Origin: Roseimicrobium gellanilyticum
Lineage (GTDB): Bacteria; Verrucomicrobiota; Verrucomicrobiia; Verrucomicrobiales; Verrucomicrobiaceae
Assembly: GCF_003315205.1 (NCBI RefSeq)
Contig: NZ_QNRR01000010.1
Span: forward strand, 62,001-126,000
Length of the DNA stretch: 64,000 bases
Reading direction: 5' to 3'
Every line of letters starts with the position of its first letter. The stretch's first letter is position 1. Both the position numbers and the translations under genes were made by a program. The notes below the pieces were generated by a model that saw only the letters and a list, made by a program, of their open reading frames with translations, was not told the DNA's origin and did not search any database. Of the stretch, positions 1-6,819 are shown piece by piece.

Positions 1-1128
1 ACTCCTGAAGACCGCGCGCGCGACTTTCCCGCACTCTCTGGCATCTCCTACCTCAACACGGCTGCGGAGAGCATCCCGCCGCGCTGCGTGGGGGATGCCA
101 TCCAGGCTTATTGGAATGACAAGCTGCGTGGCATGAAGGGGCGCGATGCCCACTTCGCCCAGGTGGAGGCTTGCCGTGAAATCAGTGCGCGCATGCTCGG
201 GCTCAGCACGGCGGAGGTATCGTTCTGCTCGTGCAGCTCGGAAGCGTACAACCTTCTCGCCTCTGCGCTCGACCTGGGTCCGGAGGATGAGGTGGTGGTG
301 TCAGACCTGGATTTTCCTGCAGGAGCCACGCCCTGGCTGCGGGCGGCGCATCCGCCGGAAACGCGTCTGTGGCGTGCCAGCGACGGCGCGCTCGATGCAC
401 GGCATCTCATCCCACTGCTCAACGAGCGCACGAAGCTTGTGCAGGTTTCCTTGGTGAGCTTCTACAATGGACATCGTCTGCTCTGGAAGCCTTTCCACGA
501 AGCCGTGCGTCGTTACGCGCCGAATGCGCTCATCTCGGTGGATGTCACCCAGGCGCTTGGGCGCGTGGTGCTCGATTGCGATGGCGCGGATATCATCATC
601 TCCAGCACCCACAAGTGGACGCTCGGCATCCATGGCGGCTGCATCATTGGTGTGCCGCAGGCTGGCGCGGAGCGGCTCACCACGCACGCGGGTGGCTGGT
701 TCCATTTGCAGAATGCGTTCGAGGCAGACCGCTTTCAGCACGCGGAGCCGAAGAAGGGGGCCGCGAGCTTCTCCGTGGGCATGCCAAACTTTGTGGCGCT
801 CTATGCCTTGAATGCGTCTCTTCGATACCTGGAGGGCATCGGCATCGCGAACATCGCTGCCCATGCTGACCCACTGGTCTGCGAGGTGGACAAGGCGTTG
901 CGCGACTACGGCGTCACGCCCATGTGCGCGTGGGATGCTGCGAACCCCTCCGGTATTCTCGCCTTCCAGCACAACCGCTGCGGTGAAATTCATGCCGTGC
1001 TGGAGCGTGACCACATCCACGTCATGCATCATGCCGGACGCATCCGCATCGCCATCCATGGATACAACACGCACAAGGATGTGGTGAACCTCCTGCGCGT
1101 GCTGGAGCCGCTCTCACGGACGGTGTAG
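1..1128 (+). CDS. Class V aminotransferase-fold PLP enzyme (5' partial)
   Basis: The reading frame is open from base 1 and reads DFPALSGISYLNTAAES before the first possible start (GTG at 88), which is typical N-terminal sequence of class V aminotransferases and cysteine desulfurases. The gene therefore begins left of the window. The PLP lysine is in the motif STHKW (codon 613-615), preceded by the aspartate of ISVDVTQALG, which should contact the pyridine nitrogen. About 375 residues are visible, close to a complete family member. I see no conserved cysteine loop of a true cysteine desulfurase near the C terminus, so an aminotransferase, kynureninase-like or isopenicillin-N-epimerase-like role is more likely. 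The substrate cannot be told. A second class V enzyme lies at 52821-53984. Confidence 0.9.
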   Translation, partial: TPEDRARDFPALSGISYLNTAAESIPPRCVGDAIQAYWNDKLRGMKGRDAHFAQVEACREISARMLGLSTAEVSFCSCSSEAYNLLASALDLGPEDEVVVSDLDFPAGATPWLRAAHPPETRLWRASDGALDARHLIPLLNERTKLVQVSLVSFYNGHRLLWKPFHEAVRRYAPNALISVDVTQALGRVVLDCDGADIIISSTHKWTLGIHGGCIIGVPQAGAERLTTHAGGWFHLQNAFEADRFQHAEPKKGAASFSVGMPNFVALYALNASLRYLEGIGIANIAAHADPLVCEVDKALRDYGVTPMCAWDAANPSGILAFQHNRCGEIHAVLERDHIHVMHHAGRIRIAIHGYNTHKDVVNLLRVLEPLSRTV

Positions 1129-1218
1129 GCCTCGCGTCACGGCGTCATCACCATACATCCGCCGGATGGAGAGCCGGCGAACCGACACTGAGGACGGATC
1201 GCATCCGTCAGCCGTGTC

Positions 1219-1479
1219 ATGACTCTCTCCCTTCCTTTCAGCATCCGGGTGGACGGTAGCGAAGCCGATATCCAGGCCTTCGCAGGCGAACTGCGTGTCT
1301 TGCCGTGGTTCGGTGAGTTCCATTTCAACCCAGTGCAGTACGACACCGGTTACCAGCTCTGGATCTACTCCAACGATGACGAGACCTCGGCAGAAGTGGA
1401 GCGTGAACGTGAGCACTGGATCCTTGAGGCCTGCGTGCGGCACAACCTGATGCCCATGGAACTGGTGCACGAGCACTGA
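1219..1479 (+). CDS. Small conserved-looking hypothetical protein
   Basis: This 86-residue frame starts at ATG 1219, 90 nt after the PLP enzyme. It is acidic and aromatic (for example WFGEFHFNPVQYDTGY and ELVHEH at the C terminus), with no signal peptide, membrane segment or cysteine pair. Codon usage resembles its neighbours and the frame fills the gap without overlap, which supports it as a gene. I do not recognise the family. The repeated aromatic and charged pattern suggests a compact cytoplasmic alpha/beta domain, but that is inference only. Confidence 0.55.
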   Translation: MTLSLPFSIRVDGSEADIQAFAGELRVLPWFGEFHFNPVQYDTGYQLWIYSNDDETSAEVEREREHWILEACVRHNLMPMELVHEH

Positions 1480-1514
1480 GCGCAGCCGGGATTCCCAGGA
1501 AATGCCTGCGCGCC

Positions 1515-1883
1515 CTACTCCTTGGGCGTATCGATCTGCTCCGCTCGCGCGATGCCGGTTGGGCCGAACTCCACACGGAAAACGTTGATCACCCAGCCGC
1601 CTTTGCCGTTGCGTCCGCGTACCTTCACCTCGCGTGTCTTCGTCCCACCAACGGTTTTTTCCTCCCTGAGTTCCATCATCTCCGCCATCGGGTCGGCCAG
1701 GTTGTCGTTCATCCACTTCCGGACGACCTTCACATCGGCGGACTCCTCCCCTTTCTTCTGTTCAATGGCGGCCACCGTCTGCTTCGCATCCGGATTCTTC
1801 TTGTGCCACCACATGAGCCATCCCACCCCCGCGAGACAGATGATCACCGTGAGTATTTTTGCGATATTCACTAAAGCCCGCAT
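1515..1883 (-). CDS. Small membrane-anchored hypothetical protein
   Basis: This 122-residue protein has one N-terminal transmembrane helix (about residues 9-25, ILTVIICLAGVGWLMWW), followed by a lysine- and glutamate-rich soluble domain of about 95 residues. The domain contains VKVRGRNGKGGWVINVFRVEF and probably faces the periplasm. It converges with the small gene at 1219-1479 and starts about 85 nt from the tRNA-Arg gene. The family is not recognised. A single anchor plus a small beta-rich domain is common in envelope proteins of this group. Confidence 0.6.
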   Translation of the reverse strand: MRALVNIAKILTVIICLAGVGWLMWWHKKNPDAKQTVAAIEQKKGEESADVKVVRKWMNDNLADPMAEMMELREEKTVGGTKTREVKVRGRNGKGGWVINVFRVEFGPTGIARAEQIDTPKE

Positions 1884-1966
1884 GGCCCGGATTTTCTACA
1901 TCGGACCACCTTGGTCAACATTTTCCTCATGCCCACGTTGAGGAGGGCTGGCAAATGAATTGAATG

Positions 1967-2039
1967 CGCACCCGGCAGGATTCGAACCTGCGACCAACGG
2001 ATTAGAAATCCGCTGCTCTATCCACTGAGCTACGGGTGC
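1967..2039 (-). tRNA. tRNA-Arg (anticodon UCU)
   Basis: The minus strand folds into a full cloverleaf. The 7-bp acceptor stem is GCACCCG/CGGGTGC, the D arm is GCTC/GAGC, and the anticodon stem is GCGGA/TCCGT with loop TTTCTAA, giving anticodon TCT for AGA codons. The T arm is GCAGG-TTCGAAT-CCTGC. The discriminator is G and the next bases (CAT) show that CCA is not encoded and must be added after transcription. Confidence 0.96.
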
Positions 2040-2147
2040 AAGTTCGTTTCTTGTTGCCTGCGTGGGTCGAGGCGTACAGTGGCACGGCATGTCCGTGCTG
2101 CAAGCGCGGAGCGGGTGCTTCCGTGAGAATGAGGCCTTCTGCGAGTG

Positions 2148-2969
2148 CTACAACTCGACCTCAGGCGGGCCCTGATTCGGAGCCGGAGTTGGTGTCGGTG
2201 GGGGAGCGGGTGTCTGGGACTGGGGGATAATGATTCTGGCTCCTGGCGAGGCGGAGCCGCCGGAGCTGGATGTGCCCTCGGGAGCCCGGGTCATGCTGGC
2301 ACCGACGCCGTGGACGCTCTCGAGGATGACGGTGGGGTCGCCGGGTTCGAAGTCCGTACTGAGGTAGCCCTCAGGCAGTGGTTTGGGGGCTGGGGCGTTC
2401 TCCCAGGTCATGCCCACGCCGACGCCATGGACACTCTCGACGATGGCGGTGGGGTCGCCGGGTTCGAAGTCCGTGCTGAGGTAGCCCTTGGGCGGCTGGC
2501 CGGCGGAGTGGGTTTTCACCCCATTCGCGGTAGCAATCCTCTGTTTGAGATAGGTGGTGTCGTAGCGGAGAGTGGCTTCCTTGCCACCCATCTCCACCAC
2601 GGCAGAGGAATCCTTCTGGGAGTCCTTGATGGAGGCCAGCTTCACACGCAGGCCTGTGGGGGCTGGCTGGTTCCCGCGCAGGATGGTGCGCTCACGGGTT
2701 TTGGTGTTCACTACCACGACGGTGGCTTCCACACCCAACTGATACATGGAGGCGATCGCGAGGTCCTGGGCGAAGGACTGTGCTGCCTCGACCACGGGAG
2801 CGGTCTTCAAAATAAAGGGATTTTTTTGCCAGGAGGTCTCGTAGCGCTCGATAGGTTGTTGCTGGGGCGGGGTAAAGACCAACTCCTGCGCCTGAAGCTG
2901 CAGGACTCCCATCAAGGCAAGCGTGGCGAGGGCAGCGAACATCGTGGGCATGACACGCGCAGACATCAT
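2148..2969 (-). CDS. Exported protein with a tandem 27-residue repeat and Pro-rich tail
   Basis: I place the start at ATG 2969, which gives a clean signal peptide (MMSARVMPTMFAALATLALM... ending near LQAQ); a longer GTG-started frame reaches 3023. The mature part carries SWQKNPFILKTAP, then a basic segment with the shape of a small beta domain. Two near-identical repeats follow, each beginning GYLSTDFEPGDPT and ending HGVG-x-x-MT. The tail is proline- and glutamine-rich (PPPTPTPAPNQGPPEVEL). The repeat DNA at about 2290-2370 and 2410-2490 is also nearly identical, so the duplication is recent. Location is probably periplasmic or surface. No family is recognised. Confidence 0.65.
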   Translation of the reverse strand: MMSARVMPTMFAALATLALMGVLQLQAQELVFTPPQQQPIERYETSWQKNPFILKTAPVVEAAQSFAQDLAIASMYQLGVEATVVVVNTKTRERTILRGNQPAPTGLRVKLASIKDSQKDSSAVVEMGGKEATLRYDTTYLKQRIATANGVKTHSAGQPPKGYLSTDFEPGDPTAIVESVHGVGVGMTWENAPAPKPLPEGYLSTDFEPGDPTVILESVHGVGASMTRAPEGTSSSGGSASPGARIIIPQSQTPAPPPTPTPAPNQGPPEVEL

Positions 2970-3243
2970 GATGGGCCGACCTGTGTGGTCGGGTGTCATC
3001 GATGGGATGGCGTCGGGATGCACGAAGTGCTCGGAGGTTGCTCCTGCTCAGGATTCGAGCAGGAAGGGATCCAGCGCTCAGCATAAACGGGATTGGCAAA
3101 AAGACAAAGACCGCGGGACTTCAGCACTGGCGACGCCAGGCATCCGCTAGGCCTCCGGAGGCCTCACGCAATTCACTCGCCTGGGAGCGTTGTTGTAGTA
3201 TGTCGCGGGCTCCTGACGTAATGCTGCTGGCTGGTGCAGCAGG

Positions 3244-4263
3244 ATGTGCCGGTTTCCCATGATGTCCTTCTCGCCTAGATACCTGGTCTGTCTGCTTCTG
3301 CTCCTCGGGCAGGGCTTGGAGCGGGGGCACGCGGAAATGATCAACTACCAGGGGCGCCTGAGCATCCAGGGCGTGCCTTTTGAAGGGGTGGGACGTTTTC
3401 GTTTTGCCGTGATGGAGGGCGCGCGGATTCTCTGGTCGTCTTCAGAGCTGAAGGTGCCCGTGAGCAAAGGCGAGTACTCGGTGCGCTTGGGAGATTCCGC
3501 CCAGGCGCCGCCCATTGATGGGGCCCTGTTGCGCCGAAGTGCCCAGCCTCCCAAGCTCCGCATCTGGTTCGCACGAGAGGGTGCGGCATGGGTGAAGGCC
3601 GGGGCTGATGTCCCGCTGGATATGCATCTGGTAGCGCCTGATGTGGTGTCGCACACCCCATCAGGTGCGAGTTTGCCAACGGAGGCGGCGCCTGCATCAC
3701 CCTTGGTCACTCTGCGCGTCGCGGGTGCTCCTTCCCTGGGTTCGGAGAAAGCGGCCCTTGTGCTTGTTGAGTACACCGATGCCCGCTCACCGGCCTGTGT
3801 GCGCTTTCAGACGGAGGTGCTGCCCCGGCTGAAGGCTGCCTATATCGACACGGGAAAACTCCGGCTCGTCACCCGGGTGTTGCCATTTTCCGGAGCTTCG
3901 CCGGAAGACTCGCTGGCACGTGTGGCATGGTGTGCGCATGCGCAGGGAAAATTTTGGGAGATGCGCGAGAAGCTCTTCGCTGCCGGTGGTTTGTTGTCGG
4001 CGGAAGCCGTCCGAAAGCTAGGCCAAGACGCAGGTCTCGATGCTGCCACGTTCGGAGCCTGCTTCACGGATGCGCAGTCGGCCAACTCGGTGCTCAAGGA
4101 GAGTGCAGAGGCGGCGAAGGCTGGCATCACCACAGTGCCAGGGTTCGTTTTGGGGTCCTCGGCAGCAGGGATGGTGGCCGGAGTGCGGCTCGATGGGGAT
4201 CTCACGTATGAGCGCCTGGTTGCGGAGCTTGAGAAGAACCTGGCATCCGGGGGTATACAATGA
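3244..4263 (+). CDS. Exported DsbA-like thioredoxin-fold protein lacking the first active-site cysteine
   Basis: This 339-residue protein starts with a signal peptide (PRYLVCLLLLLGQGLERGHA). A domain of about 100 residues follows that opens INYQGRLSIQG, a type often seen at the N terminus of exported PVC-group proteins. Residues about 160-335 form a DsbA/thioredoxin_4-like domain: VEYTDARSPACVRFQTEVLPRL, then an alpha insertion, the cis-proline loop TTVPGF, and a C-terminal helix. The normal CXXC is SPAC here (Ser182 to Cys185), so the nucleophilic first cysteine is missing and ordinary disulfide oxidase chemistry is not expected. ATG 3259 or 3262 are alternative starts. Its stop overlaps the rhodanese start by 4 nt, so the two are coupled. 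Confidence 0.8.
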   Translation: MCRFPMMSFSPRYLVCLLLLLGQGLERGHAEMINYQGRLSIQGVPFEGVGRFRFAVMEGARILWSSSELKVPVSKGEYSVRLGDSAQAPPIDGALLRRSAQPPKLRIWFAREGAAWVKAGADVPLDMHLVAPDVVSHTPSGASLPTEAAPASPLVTLRVAGAPSLGSEKAALVLVEYTDARSPACVRFQTEVLPRLKAAYIDTGKLRLVTRVLPFSGASPEDSLARVAWCAHAQGKFWEMREKLFAAGGLLSAEAVRKLGQDAGLDAATFGACFTDAQSANSVLKESAEAAKAGITTVPGFVLGSSAAGMVAGVRLDGDLTYERLVAELEKNLASGGIQ

Positions 4264-4913
4264 GCGGAGGTGGGGGCACGAGCAAGAGCGTGGGTACAGG
4301 CAGAGGTGGCACCTTTGGCTTGCTCAAGGAGATGATTGCCCTCCTCGCCACCGCCGTGGCGCTGGGGCTGGTGTACAACAGCGCTAGTCCACTTGGCATT
4401 CGTGTGCCGGGCACCATCGTGGTGGAGCCCATCTTTCCTGAAGAGGGGACGCCTCTGAGCGCTTTGCCGGCCACTGAGACGGACCCCTCTATTCACCACG
4501 AAACCATCCAGGCGCTGGTGGTGCCGGATGCGATCGCGGGAGTGCATTCTGGCATCGAAGCCCTGCCTGCGGCTGTGACCTGGCGTGAGGTGAAACCGTT
4601 ACTGGCCTCTGGCAAAATCATCCTCGTGGATGTGCGGGACACCCAGGCGTATGCCCTCGGGCATATCCCTGGTGCGGTGTCGCTGCCGATGGACCAGGGA
4701 CAGGAGAAGATGAGTGCCTTCCTTTCGCGCTACCCACAGGGCACACCCCTTGTGGTGTATTGCGCCAGTGTGCGATGCCAGTCTGCCAATGCCCAGGCAC
4801 GAGTGCTCACGAGGGAACATGGGTATGCGAATGTCCGCGAAATGCCGGGTGGCTATGCGGAGTGGCGCACCAGTGAACCCCAGGCCGAACCCGCCGTGGC
4901 CCCTACTCCATGA
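4260..4913 (+). CDS. Membrane-anchored rhodanese-domain protein
   Basis: The 217-residue protein has one membrane helix near residues 22-42 (LLKEMIALLATAVALGLVYN). The rhodanese domain lies at about residues 100-210: VTWREVKPLLASG, VDVRDTQAYALGHIPGAVSL, and active-site loop CASVRCQSA with the expected cysteine, then GGYAEW near the end. It probably transfers sulfane sulfur or carries out a thiol-redox step. The rhodanese domain follows the helix, so it may face the periplasm. The gene overlaps the DsbA-like gene upstream and the MauE-like gene downstream by ATGA, which is strong evidence for one operon. A short acidic and proline-rich tail ends the protein. Confidence 0.88.
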   Translation: MSGGGGTSKSVGTGRGGTFGLLKEMIALLATAVALGLVYNSASPLGIRVPGTIVVEPIFPEEGTPLSALPATETDPSIHHETIQALVVPDAIAGVHSGIEALPAAVTWREVKPLLASGKIILVDVRDTQAYALGHIPGAVSLPMDQGQEKMSAFLSRYPQGTPLVVYCASVRCQSANAQARVLTREHGYANVREMPGGYAEWRTSEPQAEPAVAPTP

Positions 4914-5389
4914 GTACTTCTGATACACCCTGGTGGCGGACCTTGCTGCGTTGGTTTCTCGGGCTGCTGCTTGTGTGGGCGGCCTTGGGGAAGCTGGCCA
5001 ATCTTCAGGAGTTCTACGTCATGCTCGTCGCGTACCGGCTGCCGCTTCCGCAGGCGATGCTTCGTGGAGTCGCGATGGTCCTGCCCTGGATGGAATTGCT
5101 ATGTGGGTTGCTTTTGATTGCAGGCTTGCGTCAGCGTGCAGCTCTTGCATGGAGCCTGGTGATGTTTGTGACCTTTGTCATGTGCACCGGTCAGGCGTGG
5201 CTTCGTGGATTGAAGATTGCCTGCGGTTGCTTGGACCTGCGCTTCGTGGGTATTGAACACGGGTCATCCATGGCAGCCATGCTGGAGTCCGTGGAGTTCG
5301 CCTTTCTACGCTCCGTGGTACTGGCAGCAGCGGCGGTATTGGTCTTGCAATACGCGGGGAGGAAAACGCAGGACGCCGCAGAGGAGTGA
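4910..5389 (+). CDS. MauE/DoxX-like integral membrane protein
   Basis: This protein of 159 residues has four hydrophobic helices (about residues 11-28, 45-73, 82-100 and 130-150). LLVWAALGKLANLQEFYVML at the first helix and PWMELLCGLLLIAGLRQ in the second match the MauE family of the DoxX-like superfamily, needed for disulfide-dependent maturation in methylamine dehydrogenase systems. A CGC motif follows helix three (KIACGCLDL). It overlaps the rhodanese gene by 4 nt. Together with the rhodanese and the DsbA-like protein this suggests an envelope thiol/sulfur relay; the target is unknown. No mauA or mauB is present nearby. Confidence 0.8.
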   Translation: MSTSDTPWWRTLLRWFLGLLLVWAALGKLANLQEFYVMLVAYRLPLPQAMLRGVAMVLPWMELLCGLLLIAGLRQRAALAWSLVMFVTFVMCTGQAWLRGLKIACGCLDLRFVGIEHGSSMAAMLESVEFAFLRSVVLAAAAVLVLQYAGRKTQDAAEE

Positions 5390-5430
5390 AGGGAGGACTG
5401 CACCGTTCCTGCCCCGTCATCCCCGGAAAG

Positions 5431-5468
5431 AAAAACGCTCTTCAGGACACGTGATCCTGAAGAGCGTT
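5431..5468 (-). terminator. Intrinsic terminator of the beta-helix gene
   Basis: A perfect 14-bp stem (5434-5447 paired with 5455-5468) with a 7-nt loop is followed on the minus strand by TTTTT (complement of 5431-5435). It sits just beyond the stop of the minus-strand gene at 5496. Since the preceding plus-strand operon ends at 5389, the hairpin may also slow plus-strand transcripts, but the T-tract is only on the minus side. Confidence 0.85.
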
Positions 5469-5495
5469 GAAGGACGTTGGACAATGACCGGGTGA

Positions 5496-6482
5496 CTACA
5501 GCGAGGGCGTGGTCAGCGTCGGCGCAGCGGTGGCATTCGTGATGTTGCCATTGACGCGGTTGTTCCCGAAGGAAATCATCGTGGCACCGCCCTGGCAGAT
5601 GATGCCGGTGCGGTTTCCGATGACGGTCGAGTTGCTCAGACGCACGGTGCCGAAGGAACCGAAGGACTGCACGCCGCTGGAGGTGGCGTTGTTATTGTTG
5701 TTGGCGGCTACGCAGTTTTCCAGGTTGATGGTGGCCACGGCGGCGGTGCCCACGGCGAGGTAGCCGTGATTCACATGGTTGCCGGAGAAGCAGCTCTTGA
5801 GCGTTGCGGTACCACGGTCTTCCACGCGGAGGCCGTAGTTGCTCTGTTCCATGGTGGTGTTTTCCATGGAAAGAGACACGGTGGCGCTAGCCCCAGGCCT
5901 GACGGTGACGGCTCCATTGCCGCCAGGCACGGCACCCGTCGAGTTGATGTTGCGGAAGGTGCAATTCTTGATGAAGACATCCATGTTCCCGGCTGCAGAG
6001 GGCGCAATCAGGACACCGTTGTTGGAGAAGTTGTAGATCTCGCAGTTTTCAATGTGGACCGCCTTGGCGGCCAAGATGTTGATGCCATTGAGGCCAAGGG
6101 TCGTGCCCGCGCCATTGATCTGCACGTTACGGATGGTCACCACATCGTTGGCGCCGGCGTTGATGTTGATGCCATTCGTTGCCGAGGCCAGGATGCTCGA
6201 TGCCCCGCCTCCGATGCCATCAATGACGATGGACTTCGTGATGGTCACGGTGCCGTAGCCTCCTGGGTCCAGAGTGTCGATTTCGCCGCCTGCCGCCGTC
6301 TTGCTGATGGCACCTGCGAAGGTCTTGCAGGGAGCCGTGCGGCTGCAGGGGTTCACGTCGTCACCCACACCGGATACCCAGGTACGGGTCGCCTGACCAA
6401 ACATCGAGGCACTGCCGAGCAGATACACGGCCAGGGAAAAACAAACACCAGAGACGAAGCGCGAAGCGCGGATTGCTTTCAT
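5496..6482 (-). CDS. Secreted right-handed beta-helix repeat protein
   Basis: I start at ATG 6482 (MKAIRASRF), giving a 328-residue protein with a signal peptide ending near SMFGQ; a longer frame to 6518 adds 12 residues before it. The start of the mature part, WVSGVGDDVNPCSRTAPCKTFAGAI, is typical of exported parallel beta-helix proteins, with a probable CPC-type disulfide pair. About ten beta-helix rungs follow, rich in N-G-I and V-x-I-x-N steps (VVTIRNVQINGAG, VHIENCEIYNFSNNG, VFIKNCTFRN). No catalytic Asp triad of polygalacturonases is obvious. It is probably a surface or secreted carbohydrate-associated protein. It has its own terminator and is transcribed away from the glycosyltransferase at 6820. 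Confidence 0.85.
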   Translation of the reverse strand: MKAIRASRFVSGVCFSLAVYLLGSASMFGQATRTWVSGVGDDVNPCSRTAPCKTFAGAISKTAAGGEIDTLDPGGYGTVTITKSIVIDGIGGGASSILASATNGININAGANDVVTIRNVQINGAGTTLGLNGINILAAKAVHIENCEIYNFSNNGVLIAPSAAGNMDVFIKNCTFRNINSTGAVPGGNGAVTVRPGASATVSLSMENTTMEQSNYGLRVEDRGTATLKSCFSGNHVNHGYLAVGTAAVATINLENCVAANNNNNATSSGVQSFGSFGTVRLSNSTVIGNRTGIICQGGATMISFGNNRVNGNITNATAAPTLTTPSL

Positions 6483-6819
6483 GGGCCCGCACTCTAGCGA
6501 TTGGAGAAACTCCGACAATCAATAGTATGAAAAAAATATTTTCCTTTAGTGGCTCCAAGCAATCTTTATGCCTTCAACTCTGCACAAGTGTTCATTGCCT
6601 GCGATTGTCACATTGAGAACGTCATTCGGGCAGTTTGCAATCAACGGCCACTCCGCAATTGCATGGCCGTTTGCATTGTTTCCTTTTCCCTGTCACAGTC
6701 CCTTTCGCCCCATGAAATCCCAATTCCAGATTCATTCCGAGGGACAGACCCGCTGTCCATTTCAGGCCGCAGGTACATGGTCGGCTGGTGATTGAATTGC
6801 GCGCCCTCCGAGATCCGCA
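6483..6819. other. Intergenic region between divergent genes, no assigned element
   Basis: This 337-nt gap separates the beta-helix gene (minus) from the glycosyltransferase (plus). It is clearly more AT-rich than the genes, especially at 6510-6560, and must hold both promoters. I saw no convincing operator, hairpin or small gene. Short frames inside it have no recognisable start signals. Confidence 0.5.
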
